Source: Chrysaora quinquecirrha (Eukaryota; Cnidaria; Scyphozoa; Semaeostomeae; Pelagiidae). From it: DNA of 64,000 nucleotides. The stretch spans positions 869,001 to 933,000 of the forward strand of contig JACTAT010000341.1 in assembly GCA_014526335.1 (NCBI GenBank), read 5' to 3'. Within the stretch, counting starts at the first letter, position 1. Every line of letters starts with the position of its first letter. Position numbers and translations under genes: made by a program. Below the pieces are notes generated by a model that was not told the DNA's origin, did not search any database, and saw nothing but the letters and a program-made list of their open reading frames with translations. Positions 47,528-59,573 of this stretch are shown here, one piece after another.

Positions 47528-48400
47528 CAATGACATGCGTGTGTTTTATTATTTTCTTAAATGTTTTTTGCTTTCGTTATTGTATTTGGTCCTAAGACAT
47601 GGCCTGTCTGCTCGTACATTGCCGTTGTAGTTGAGATGCTCTGCAGGCATCCTATATCAAGGTTCACAATCATGACTCCATGTCTCGCTCGACAGTAACG
47701 CTAAACAAACATTTTTCGGCCTTTTTTCCTTGCTGTTTCCTTCCTTTCTCTCTCACATGACAGAAAGTCTCGGTATACTTTTATTTATCAGCAGAGACAA
47801 ATTTCTACAATATCCTTCCCGTTGCAGAGAAAGTACTCACGTACTACACTTTCAGAAATAGAACGACTGCTGGAGATCAGGATTCTATTCGACAATTATG
47901 TTGAGCGTTAAGCCTCGCCCAATTATGGACGAACCGGTAGGTTTATTAATAAAATTTTGTGCACACTTACTGCAAGGCAGCATACCTGTATTGTAAAACG
48001 TTGACAGACACATTCCCTTGAAAAGAACGATTCTCTGACCGATTGGAGCTTGTTTAGCATGCTTGTTTTGTGTGAAAGACAGGCTTTACTGCCTGCTTTC
48101 CATAGCCTTGATATGAAGCGGAAATTCCTCGCATTTTTTAACCATAACGCATTACTTATCTTCCCGCGTGGTATTTTGACATTGCATTAATAAAAATAGG
48201 TAACGTCGTACTGTTTTGGCAATGAAAGTAATGATCACAACGTACAGGTACATTTCTAGTTAATAAAAATAGAAATAAACAATCCATAGTGGCACTCACA
48301 ACATTATTTTTCAGACAACATTTCAGAGCTACTTATTATTTTTTACGATAACTGTTATTGTTTATAATTAGCTCTATATGGGTTGGCATTGTAGCTATTG
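47528..48400. other. Non-coding spacer inside the composite
   Basis: No frame of note, and no second pair of terminal repeats that would mark the Rep gene as a separate nested element. AT-rich. Confidence 0.4.
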
Positions 48401-48405
48401 TACGA

Positions 48406-49370
48406 TTAATAATAGAAGTATCGAAATTCATCAGGGTGTCCAGGACCCTTGCTCGAAAAATCTTCCAATGTCTCCCTCTCTATATGTCGCTCTTGTGCCT
48501 CCCTTGCCAACTGGCTCTTCATGATATGAAAAACGTTCTCGATTGGGTTCAAATCTGGTGATCGCAGTGGTATTTCCACAAGCTCTGCCCCTATATCACC
48601 AAACGCATCTCGTGCTAGTTTACTTTTCTGACTTGGATCATTCTCCATTATAAATAGCAGTTTCTCTTTATTCTTCGACACAGCACAATCCACAAGGGTT
48701 GTCTGTAATGTTCTATGAATGAACTTTGCAAATCATTCGGCATTAAATTTCTCATACTCTTCCACTACAATGACGCCAGCGCTGTGGGCCACACCTACAA
48801 GCAAATGAATCCTGCGCCCCCTAGCTAATTTTTTGAGCATTTTGTAGTGAACTTGAGACCTTCATCCTGTCTTCTCCAGATCTTCCCTCTCGGTATCAAA
48901 GCATCTCTATACGGATTTTGCTTATGAATGAAAGAAACACTATCCAAATAAAGAAGAACATCATCAGTCCAAAATTGAGGACCGTATTTTTTCAATTCTT
49001 CTGAGGTATAACGTTTCTTGGTCGCAAGCATCTGAAGCCGTGTGCGTTAATTAATTGGACTAGAGTTCTGTAACTCACTGCAGTAATACCACATTCTTTA
49101 GCTATGTCCACGACGCTGACATTTGCATTTTCATCTCGCATTTTCTTAAATGTTCTTATGAATCGCTCCTTCTCCCTGCTGGTCATTACTGGTGGTCGGC
49201 CGGTTCTTCGCTTGTGTTTCTTGGTCTTCAACTCCTCTTGGCAAATACGGACGACACTTGACACTGAAATATTGCACTTCTTAGCTATTTTTCTGTACGA
49301 CAACAAGCCTTCTCTTCGCAGATAATACACATACGCTCTCTTTTTGCATTAATCTTGCTGTGGAATACCA
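48406..49370 (-). pseudogene. Tc1/mariner transposase, broken
   Basis: From right to left on the minus strand there is a helix-turn-helix region (SYRKIAKKCNISVSSVVRIC), then a basic GRPP hook, a second helix-turn-helix (IAKECGITAVSYRTL) and the DDE core. The core begins with FWTDDVLLYLDSVSF, continues with IMENDPSQ, and ends with the signature RSPDLNPIENVFH. Spacing from the second to the third catalytic position is 34, as in Tc1 (D34E), but the second Asp is replaced by Glu in this copy. A frameshift near 49000, a stop near 48830 and a TGA near 48740 break the gene. It lies just inside the right terminus, as expected of the resident transposase. Confidence 0.88.
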
Positions 49371-49687
49371 TTTCGTTTTCGTCACTCTGCATGTAATATT
49401 TGCTTTCTCATTGCCTTTTCTCCACCTATATATTCATTTCTCGGTACAGTATGAGTATATGTCGTTCGCAAGTTACTCACACAATGTAAATTCTGATTAT
49501 ACACCGTACAATTCATGGAAAGCCACCCTACGTTAAAAGCAATTTGAATTTCATCATCAGCGGGCTGAGCATGATACTTACGTTTTTAAATCAACAAAGA
49601 CTACTTTCGAAGCATTGAATTATTGTTGACCTGTGTTGCCAGACGACGACTCTTACTCTGTTCCAAAGACTTTTGGCAGGCATTGTA

Positions 49688-49974
49688 GATAATTCCCAAA
49701 ATTGCTTCTATCTCGCAGTCCTACTACGGTTGAACTTTCATCGAAGGATGGACCGGTACAAAGAATGTCTGGTCGTCGGTTAATAACATTGCTCCCAACA
49801 TCAAGTCAATTCGTACAGCCAGAAACAAGTCAGTTCCTACAGCCAGAAAACAGAAAGGATAGAGACAAGCTTAAAGCAAGACAATGAATACAATAGAAAT
49901 ATTTTAACACAGCAAGCAAGGAGCTCCAAGAGGTACATAAAGATGTCATTATCCGCATACAACCGAGTTCAAAT
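49688..49974 (+). pseudogene. Old gypsy integrase, middle piece
   Basis: Continues the integrase at 45385-45659. The phrases GPVQRMSGRR, TLLPTSSQ and, in another frame, ELQEVHKDVIIRIQPSSN match the stretch after the catalytic Glu in gypsy integrases. It is cut at 49974 by the hAT element and resumes at 51709. Confidence 0.75.
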
Positions 49975-51700
49975 CAGGGAGCGCCGAAGGCGCGGGAGGT
50001 GAAACGCTCATTGACTTGCAATGTTACTATGTGTGATGCCACCACAACGAGGCTGGCGAGATTTTTGGTCTTAAAATGGAGCGTGTTACAGCAACTTTTT
50101 ATTGGGAATGCTGTGGTTGGAAATATCAATTTTAAAGACAATCATTCATAAGATAAGTATTATTTTCGTCTTTAACTGTTTAATAGCAATTAATCTACAT
50201 TTTCTGATTAGTTTGGGTTTTTATTGTTCTCAGGATTGTTTTAATTCAAAGTTTTATTTTGCCTAGGCCCCTGATAAAATGATCATTTTCTTTGACCACC
50301 TATTGGCGGCATCTTGTTTTCTTTTGACCAAAATAAACCAAGACGCCGCTTTTGCGAAATTTTGATTTTACACTCATCAAACAATCAGTATGCCAAATTT
50401 TGTCGTTACATTTTGTTACATATTGATGTTATAGAGCTTTTAGCGATTTATGTTGTGCAAGCATATACTGTAAGTGTATGGTAGAGATAGGGATAAGTGA
50501 AAACATTTTTTGCGAGAAGGGCATGTAAATTTAGACTTTGACGAAAATGAATAGCACTGGAATGTATTTTCTGAGAAAATTTTGTTTTGGGAAATGAAAC
50601 AAGGTGATAATAAAAGATGCTGGAAAACAAAAATATATAACAATTTCAAATTGTTGCTTGTTTTTAAGGACACACAAATGTTTGAGATAGGGAATGGTGA
50701 TACACTAGACTAAATTTGTCTAAGAAGAGTAATCTAATAGGAAACAATATTTTTTTCTCAGAAATACATGCTAACATTTTTCAACAGTGTGCATTTCATG
50801 ACATTTTTGTAATTTTCTTTTTTGGTCAATTTGTTTTCATAGCTTGGAAAAGGATTAAGATTAACACTGTTTCTGTCTTCTCTTATTGTGTAGGTATCTG
50901 TTTCATGCCTGAAAGAACTCATTGGCTTTATCTGTTCAAGAACCATCCGGTGGAAACTTTTTTGTTGCTCCATATTAGAATACATAAATGTCATGTTCTA
51001 AAAGTGCTGTTGTACCTTCCATAAAAAGTTTGTTTACTGTATTTTGGTTGAACAATGTCTTGCCGCCGATGCTCTTCCTTTCAGCTGAGCAACTTGTGTG
51101 TTGCCTATAAGGCTCATTCTTTATAAATAAGTATCTTATTTTTGCATTGGCATTTTTTAGAATCTGTAAATTTGTAGTGGTAATTGAATTTAAATTCAGA
51201 TCCAAATTCACTTTTCTTTGAGTCAAGTTCTGTCTGTTCTGCTGTTTGAATGGTAACAAATGAATTTTTCAACAAATTTAATTTATACTAAAGTTAGCCT
51301 ACAAGAACAAAACAAAACTCTTTCAAAAGGAAAATGAACATTTCCTCCAAACGAATGTTGAATGTTTGTTCGATTTTTCCTTGTCTACTGGCGGCCTAAG
51401 CCCGGAGTTGGGTTTTTATATTAAAAGAAGTTTAGTAAACTCCCAAAAAAGTGCAACAACTGGCCAGTGGAAGATGAAGAACAATTATCAATCTTTTCCA
51501 TGACATAAACAATAATTTGATTCAGTAATAATTGGTTTGGCAAAGAGGACATCTGAGTGTTTTCGTTTCGTGTTGCAGCGTCATCCTGCCTGTGCCTGTT
51601 GTTTTCGCGCGATTTCAAGAGCCTCGTTCTGGAATTTTGCATCACACATCATTATTCAAATCAATGGGCGTTTCACCTCCCGCGCCTTCGGCGCTCCCTG
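49975..51700. mobile_element. hAT-like non-autonomous element, 1726 bp, perfect 8-bp TSD
   Basis: The termini begin CAGGGAGCGCCGAAGGCGCG on both strands, and the inverted similarity extends roughly 90 bp. GTTCAAAT flanks both sides (49967-49974, 51701-51708). The integrase reading resumes across it. The terminal repeat itself contains a small GGCGC hairpin. The interior is AT-rich with only short frames and no transposase, so it depends on another element. Confidence 0.93.
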
Positions 51701-51708
51701 GTTCAAAT

Positions 51709-51984
51709 GATCGCTCTGGACGCTTAAGGCTGACATTCGATCCTACATTGTACAGACAATTGAAGGAAAAATTTTCCGCCGAAACAAAACATTCCTGAGA
51801 ACGTCCAAAGAAACATCAGATGAAGACTACAATGATCTACCCGATCCAGCAGCCTATGAAAATTACAATAAGCAGCAAGATGACACAGCCACAGTAGAAG
51901 CAGAAGGACCCCAGACAAATACACCTGGCGGAAAAATAGAGAGAGGGAAGAAACGAGACATGACTTCCGATGAGGAGAAATCTA
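51709..51984 (+). pseudogene. Old gypsy integrase, C-terminal piece
   Basis: Across frames it reads RSYIVQTIEGKIFRRNKTFL, a GPY/F-like C-terminal motif of gypsy integrases. An acidic tail follows and is lost in an antisense LINE scrap at about 51985. Confidence 0.7.
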
Positions 51985-52240
51985 CAAAATTGTTAGGTTA
52001 TTGTCTATTAGGAGACCGAGGCATTTGAATTTGTTCACTTGATCAAAATCTGCTTCCCCGACGTTGAGCAAAGATAACAAGGCTTGCTGCACTGTCATTT
52101 TTATATTTTGCATTGACCCAACTATCATAGTCTAAGTTTTGACAACATTCAAGGATAGGTTATTACCTTGAAGCCATTCCTCGATATAGAAAAGATTCAG
52201 CGTTTAACACCATGTCCAATTCTTTAAAGTTTTTGGAGGA
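51985..52240 (-). pseudogene. LINE reverse transcriptase fragment, another family
   Basis: The minus strand encodes WLQGNNLSLNVVKT, MIVGSMQNIK and KFKCLGLLIDNNLT with one stop after VVKT. This is the region after the YADD box in CR1/jockey-type RTs. It is short and dead. Confidence 0.7.
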
Positions 52241-52334
52241 ATAGGAAATATGTTCCAAGCCACAGATAAAGCAGTCTGGGGGCATTTGTTTGTCCTTGCT
52301 CTGATACAAAGTTTGCCTAACACATCTGTGGCAG

Positions 52335-53524
52335 AAGCAGTTTATCCTTCTCGGAAAATGAGGAAGAAATAAATGAAAGTAATACTACACTCGAACAACG
52401 TGTAAGTATCATTGAAAAGCAGCTATTTATCATTCTAAGGCATGTGAGCGAAGAGGTTGAGCAAAAAAAGATGGAAAGTATGTCGTCAACGAGAGAACTC
52501 AACCAAGCATTGTCAAGAGTCAGAATACTAGAAAAGGAAAATACATATTTGAAAGATGAAAATTTGGCACTTAGAATGCAGATTGAACGAAAGATGGGAA
52601 GAAAAATTTGAAAATATAACAGAACAAGAAAAATATGCAGATATGATCGAAAATCTGAAAAACATTTCTGAAAAATTAAATGCAAAAAAGCATCAAAACA
52701 GAATTCAGAGGGATCATCCAAATCTTTTACCACCAAAAATACCAGAAGACCCTTCGGTACAGCCAAAGCAAACTGTACGACCAAAATTGGTGAAGTCCCC
52801 TTGTACACTACAAAATAGGTTATGTGATACCAGGAGAAATGTGGTACCAGGGGAATTCAGTTATGCAGACGCACTAAGAAATAAACAACAAACATCCCCA
52901 TCAGTAGTGCGGGCAAGCAGGGATTTTAAAGATCCCGTTTAGCTTTCATCTAGTCATTCAAATTTAAATCAAGCTAGTGGTCGGTCACCAAGAGATAGAG
53001 AGCAAGTTATCAGCAGACAGGCTGGAAGAAGACAAGTAATTACATTTGTGGGTGACTCTATAATTAAAGGAATCAGGAAACAGGAATTGAGAAGACATGT
53101 GCCAGCAAATTTCTATGTTAAATCTTTTCCCGGTGCTACAACAGAAGACAAGGATTCATTTATCATACCAACTCTGAATCAAAAACCTGACTGCCTCCTT
53201 ATCTACTGCGGCACGAACGACTTGAGAAGTAATGACCCTGAAACCATCGCAACCAAAATCAAAGATCTTGCCGTCAAAGCGAAAAAAGAAGTTCCCAATG
53301 TGGGCATCCTACCAAGAGGAGATTCAGATCTATTGGAGGGTAAAAGACTACAGGTAAATTCATTGCTGTGTAATTTACTGGCCGCAAAGAACATCCATTT
53401 TATTAGAAATGATATTTTTGAACAGGAATGGCGGTTTTTGCTATCTAGGGACAGGGTGCATTTGAATGACAGTGGGACAAATGCCTTAGGCCAAGATTTT
53501 GTAGACTTTTTAAATAATTTTTGA
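52335..53524 (+). pseudogene. Esterase LINE ORF1, copy C
   Basis: Best-preserved ORF1 of this family in the window, though it starts after the N-terminal part. The coiled coil (about 52465-52585) and the basic Pro-rich linker (52600-52940) are broken by a frameshift near 52590 and a TAG at about 52940. The SGNH-hydrolase domain is intact at 53045-53524: GDS nucleophile motif at about 53050, CGTND block at about 53208, and the closing DRVHLND block with Asp and His at about 53452. All catalytic-type residues are present. The frame stops at TGA 53522-53524, where ORF2 follows. The role is presumed to be in the LINE RNP. Confidence 0.88.
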
Positions 53525-56026
53525 CTAACGTCTCAATCTTTAAATGTAAGTATTTAAGACTAATCAACTGTCAAATTCAATCATCGCTGGTGCGCATGAT
53601 TCTTTCGAAGCAGAGTCAATATTTTCAATTATCAAGTTCAAAATCCTCACCATATACAAGTAAGCCTACTACTTCGCAACCATCATGCGCTAATGTTTCC
53701 AGTTTTTCGGAAAAATTAAATTTGTTAGAATCGGTAGAAATCGGATGAGATGTGTGATATAGAAAATTTTTTCAATCTTAGAGTTAGATATGATAAAAAT
53801 CTGATATTAAGTTACCTAAACACAAATAGCATTAGAAATAAAATAGTTGATCTCAGGGCGGTCGTTGAGGGATGTTTGCCAGACATTTTGGTTATTGAAG
53901 AAACTAAATTGAATTCAGATTTCAGGACTGAAAGCTTTTCTTTCTGTGACATTTTCGGCTTATAAAATCTAGTAACTACAAATACTTGTTTTACGAAACA
54001 CACCAATTCTTTCATCGATGTAATTCTCACTAATAAGCCAAACTGTTTCCAAAATACTTCCGTGTTTGAAACTGATCTCAGTGATTACCATGGCCTGGTT
54101 GCCACGGTCATGAAATCTCACGTTCCAAGGCTAAAGGACAAAGTGACAAAATATCGAAACTATAAGAAATTTGATACAGAAAAATTCACTGAAGATATAA
54201 AAGAGGCTAGCTTCTCTCCCTCAAGTGACCCTAATCATTCGTATGATAATTTTACACAAGTGTTCTGTGGCATTGTTGAAAAACATGCCCCTCTTAAAAC
54301 GAAGATTTTACGGGGAAACACGGCCCCTTTTATGACGCAAAATTTACGTAAAGCTATTTACACTCGATTCTTGTTAAAAACAAATTTAACAAGAATCGAA
54401 CTAAAGAGAACGAAATATTGTTTAAAAAACAACAAAATAAGTGCGTTTCTCTTCGGAAAAAAGCAATAAAGAGTCATTTTAAGAAAGCAACTAGTAATGG
54501 TGTATCGGATAACCAAGCTTTTTGGAAATTAGTGAAGCCATTTTTATCAAATAAAGGAGGCCTAGAAGGGAATGATATTTCTTTAGTAAAGGAAGACAAA
54601 ATAATAACTGATAACCAAAAATAAGCAACCATCTTCAACAATCACTACATAACTATTGATGAATTTCCCTCATTGGATGATCGAACTAGTGTAAGATTAA
54701 TTATAGATAAATACAAAAACCATTCAAGTGTAAAGGTCATTGCTCAAAATATTGATAATGCTCAAGGTTCTTTTTCTTTTCGCGAAATAAATAACAGCGA
54801 AGTTCTTGAGCTTTTGAAGTCTATAGACATAAAGAACTCGGTTGGTGAAGATCAGACACCAGCAAAGCCAGTGCGAATGGTTGCAAAAGAGATCCATGTT
54901 TACTTAACAAATGCAATAAATAATAGCATAAGCAGCAGATTCCCAGAAAACGGCGAAAAAGCTGCTGTTTGTCCGTTAGATAAGGGAATGTCTATTCGAA
55001 CCACTGAAAAAATTATCTTCCAATTAGTGTATTAAATATTTTTTCTAAAATCTACGAAAAAGCTATTAAAAATCAGCTGATCTGTCATCTTGACAACAGG
55101 TCTCTCCTGTCATCTATTTATTTCACCTTATAGAAAAACCTACAGTACGCAGCACGTGCTTATTAGACTTATTGAAGAATAAAGGGAAAAACTCGACAAT
55201 GATAATGTACTAGGAGCGGTTTTGATGGATCTTTCTAAGGCCTTTGATTGCATTCCACATGATTTACTCATTGGAAAACTACATGCGTACGGTCTGGATG
55301 AAAACTCGCTAGTTTTCATCTACTCTCATCTGAAACGAAGAGAACAGGCAGTAAGAATTAACAATACTTACAGTTCGTTTGAAAAAATTTTTTCGGGAGT
55401 ACCACAAGGTTCTGTAGTAGGTCCGACTTATTTAACTTTTTCATAATTGATTTGTTTCACTTCATGACACAAGCTACATTGCATAACTATGCAGATGATA
55501 AAACGCTAGCGTACTTTTCGAAAACACTACCTAAGCTTAAAAGTAATCTGAAAGAGGTGTCAAATATGGCTATATAATTGTTGGAAAATAACTTGATGAT
55601 AGCTAACCCCGAAATATTTTAGGCCTTGGTCATTAGAAAGAACAAAGAGAATACCCGTGGAGAAATTAGCAAAAAAAGATAAGATTATTTAAACCGTAGA
55701 AGCAGTAAAATTGCTTGGTGTTAGAATCGATCACAAACTAAACGTTGACCCACATATTTCTGAACTTTGTAAGAAAGTTGCCACACAAATAAATGTGCTA
55801 AAGAGACTGAAATCATTTCTTGGCTTCCCAGAAAAAAAAGTTTTAATAGAAAGTTTCATATATTCTAATTTCAATTATTAACCTTTAGTATGGCATTTCT
55901 CATCGTGCAAATCATTAAAAAAATTGAAAAGATACAAGAAAGGGCTCTAAGATTTCTTTTTGACGACAACAATATCTCGTACAATGAATTACTTTTGAAA
56001 GCTGGAAAATGTAGTATGCACGTTAA
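53525..56026 (+). pseudogene. Esterase LINE ORF2, copy C, 5' and RT part
   Basis: EN begins with LSYLNTNSIRNK and ILVIEETKLNSDF, but about 300 bases encoding the EN core (present in copy B at about 22760-23090) are missing at about 53935. RT pieces follow, with MDLSKAFDCIPHDLL (about 55220), SGVPQGSVVGP (55400) and NYADD (about 55487). There are many frameshifts. The sequence stops matching at 56026 and resumes at 58834. Confidence 0.85.
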
Positions 56027-58829
56027 TTATTTTCCCGCCGCGTTAAGGTTTCAGGTGAGCAGAACAAACAGATAGCACAAAAGAAAACAACAGTATATTT
56101 TGTGGGAGTACACGGAAGTGATTCTTGGCATAAAGCTTCCCCCTGTTTTAGAGTTCCTAGCACAAAATTTTGGACTAGGATAAACGATTGAAAATATGAC
56201 TATCTTGTGTGATGTTAAGTTTGCTTAGCTAAGCATCGGCAATGAGCATTGAAGACCCAAAGCTTAGGATGCTTAGAGGTCGGCCAGTGCCTTAAAAGGG
56301 GGCGAGCAGCCCCTAAGTACTTGATACCTTACAATATAGCAAAGTCTATGATACGAAAAGTGTAAAACTTTGGAAAGGGGAACACTTGCTGCCACAAATT
56401 ACACACCGTGTAATCCCCATAGACGAAGCGGGCGTTTGTAGGTGCCTAGGAGTTTACAGTAAGTAGGAGCAAGGCCAAGGCTAGATTTTCTCAAATCGTC
56501 CTACTTGTCAAGTCCTATGTGTATGACATACGAAACTCAGCCTTCCTATCTCATCACAGGAATGCCGTCAGGTCTTCTTTCTAGGTCTGAAGGAGAAGGA
56601 ATGTGGGGTTTGTCTTGATTGCTAAGTCACGGCGCAAAATTTCTCTCGATTGTGAAGCAGTTCCTGCACATCGATCGAGTTTTTTAAACTAAACCGTCCT
56701 AGCTACCTCCTACCTAGGTACTAAAGACTATTTTAGGAATCATTGCGGGGGATAAAATTGCTTCCAGAGAGGATAAGCAGTATCCAAAAACGTGAGTTGG
56801 CCAAAACATATCAGTGAGCATGTGAATATGCTATCTCGCTCTCTTGTTTGAAGGTCTTAACAACTGTCCTACGAACAAGGAAGTGTTATTTTGGTCGTGT
56901 CTTGCCGTGCGGAGGGATGTTTCTAGCGTAATTCAAATGGACCCCTTCTTTAATGAGGACCTTTGGCCTAAAATATTGTTTGTAGGGTGAAAATTCTTCA
57001 AAAGTAACTACTTCCCTATAATTGCTACCGGGGTAGCAGGAAATAGTTTGATTTGATTCGAAATCATCCGAATTATTGAAATTATTTTATTTTACTGATC
57101 TCTTGTCAACTCCACAGTCCTTAAACCACATGGGATGCATCTATCGAAAACCATCGGATGCCAAAACGGTCGGACATTAAGCTATGTTCATATACATGAA
57201 ATGTCTGTGAAAATTGGGGTTCTGGATTAGAAGAGAAAACCTCGCATGAGTCTCAGTGCATTGTCTCTTAGCTAAAACGTTGTTGAATCAATGTAATCAG
57301 CTGGGCCTAAGGGAAAAGGGCATAACTAATCATCTAACATAAGTGCATTAGATGCTAGGTAGACGTCTACAGTCGATCAACTTTTGATTTCATTTGTTCA
57401 TTAATCTTAAAGTGAATGCTTAAAATAAAAACCTCTCAAAATCATGGGTCTATGCCAATGCCACCAATGAATGCTTCTAATCGTTCGGTTCACAAAGATC
57501 ATGCTCCTCCAGTTGTCTTTCCAGGCTTTGTCTTGAGGTCAGAATTCCCTTGTACTGCATAACACCATTGATTGCAAACCAGCTGTGACAAACGGATTGT
57601 GAAGGCCATCGATCAAAGGGCATCGGTCTGAATTAATCCACTAGTCCAATTTTCTGTTCGTCCACCAATAATTGCCAGATTTGGTCCATTGTTGATTGTA
57701 TATTCCAAAGAAGTTACATAAGAAATAACAGAAGATATAATAATATGTTGGCATTAATTAATAAAATGGCTTCAGGTGCGGTGTTCGCAAATTTGGTATA
57801 TATGATAGGGTTTAGTCCCTCACTGGGCCGAAGTTAAGTTTTATGAAGACCAGAACTTGAAGGTAAATGTTAGGCCAGATGGAGCTGGATGGGTTAAGTA
57901 TTTTTAATTTGAACTTATAATTTTAAACTCAACTTTTGAATGCCTTATCCATGGACCATTATGAGCAGAAATACTAGAAAAATACTGAGAAATGCAGGAG
58001 AAATGCTGGCTAAGATCAAATATTAAATATCTCAATGTGAGCGGAAACTCCGAATCCGGCAAGTTTGGAAATAGACCAATAGTTATGAATGAAAGCAAAC
58101 CTTACCGCTTGCCGTTGTTGTCCTTGCGAGGAAGTGCAGCAGCCTCCTGCTTGCTGTAATTATTTCCATCACGACTCTCATGAATCAAATCTTTGCCTGA
58201 ATATGATTGCGTGGAGTATGTGTGGTATGCCACCTTTAAGCCTTTTGCATCTTGCCAGTTCCGTTCTTTCGTTTACCATCACTCCTTTCTGAATCTTCGC
58301 AAATGATACTTTATCCGTCATATTTACCTTTCGGAATTCTTCGCAGCATTCTCCATTGGGAAAATTCGAAAACAGCAGTCACTTGCTTGCTTCTTTGTCG
58401 AAACATTTCTTCTTGTAGTGGACGGAATATCAATGGCTGTCTTTGTTGCCGTGTGAGCAAGTTCATGGCACGCAGAACCGGTCATCAAGGATTAACTCAA
58501 AATAAGAAAATTTTCTGAGCTTCTAACTTTCTGCGCGACAGCAAAATTCTAATGAGGGAGAGAGCGTGTAGTTGTGATTTGTATTCCATTTGACTGACAG
58601 GCAAAAGCGCGCGATTCAGGTTTGCTTTCTTATTAGTTGGGTTTGGTCAAGTGAAAAAGTACTACGCTGCCATTGGGTAAGGTTTATTGAAAAAGTAGTT
58701 TGACAAGTAATACCACACGCATAACGAAGTTGGCGAAAATGCCGCATCCTGTGTGTGTCATCAATCAACTCTTGGATTGAAATACACAGAGGTACTTGGC
58801 GTCAAAAAAATTAACTCAAATTCACGGCT
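56027..58829. mobile_element. Unidentified 2.8-kb insertion in LINE copy C
   Basis: LINE sequence is continuous in copy B across this point (near 20780). TTAA occurs at both edges (56023-56026 and 58830-58833) and once in copy B, consistent with a TTAA target duplication. No terminal inverted repeat and no protein were recognised inside, so an element type cannot be named. Confidence 0.5.
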
Positions 58830-58833
58830 TTAA

Positions 58834-59215
58834 CCGTCTAAGATTACTTTGCATTGAAATATTGAAACAGTTCATAACCTGAACTCCCCGTATTTAAAAG
58901 ACATTTTTAGAAAGAAATGCTCAGCTTATTCATCTAGGTACGGTTAGAACCTTGAGCATTACAGACCAAATAAAGTAGCATTTGGATCCAACAGTTTGCA
59001 ATCGCTAGGTCCTAAAATCTGGAATCATCTGCCAGGCACAATTAAAACAGCTGAAAACTTGGATACTTTTAAAAGTATGATAAAAATTTGCAGTGGCCCA
59101 ATCTGCCAATGTAGCTTGTGTTCGATTACCTTTAATTAATTTAGACTAATAATTATCGATTTTGATTAGTTTACTCTAAGCTATTTATTGTATCGATATA
59201 AAATAAATGACACAC
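58834..59215 (+). pseudogene. Esterase LINE ORF2 C-terminus and 3' end, copy C
   Basis: The translation LGPKIWNHLPGTIKTAENLD with a following Cys-rich end matches the 3' ends of copies A and B. The 3' UTR ends in a short TGACACACACA repeat at about 59208-59221. Confidence 0.85.
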
Positions 59216-59573
59216 ACACAATCTACATTGTTCCTGTTGCATAACCGACTTGGAAGTGAAATATTGCCCGATGGCTACAGTAACCTATTATCACCCATGT
59301 AGTCACTCTTCTTCTCAAATCAACTAAGAAACCCGAGTGCGAAGGAAGATCGCTTTCCGAGAGGAATAGTGACTAATGGGTAATTTCCACTTCACTTTTA
59401 CGCCCCGGCGAACTGACTCTACACATGCGTTATGGACATATGCATGTAGGCCTGTGTGGATAGCACAGAAAACCCCGATAGTAGTGATATTTGTAAAAAG
59501 TGAAGTGGAAAACGCCGATATAGTGGAAAGAAAACATCGCCAAGGGAGGAGAGGTGGGTCGCTTTGAAATGTC

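Larger units (their letters stand above)
45660..49685. mobile_element. Tc1/mariner-ended 4.03-kb composite carrying a Rep-like gene
   Basis: The left end CAGTGCCTGCCAAAAGTCTT and the inverse of the right end (CAATGCCTGCCAAAAGTCTT) are terminal inverted repeats with one mismatch and one indel over about 26 bp. TA lies directly outside each end (45658-45659, 49686-49687). The interrupted gypsy integrase reads on across the two flanks, so everything between is inserted DNA. It contains a 276-bp MITE-like unit at the left, a HUH/SF3 Rep-like gene, and a broken Tc1-like transposase near the right end. Ordinary Tc1 elements are 1.3-2 kb, so about 2 kb or more is extra. Confidence 0.75.

Noticed and set aside
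51532..51798. 88-codon plus-strand frame
   Set aside because: It crosses the right end and target duplication of the hAT-like element, so it is a junction artefact.
56027..58829. piggyBac element
   Set aside because: The TTAA edges fit, but no CCC-type inverted ends and no transposase were found, so the name is not supported.
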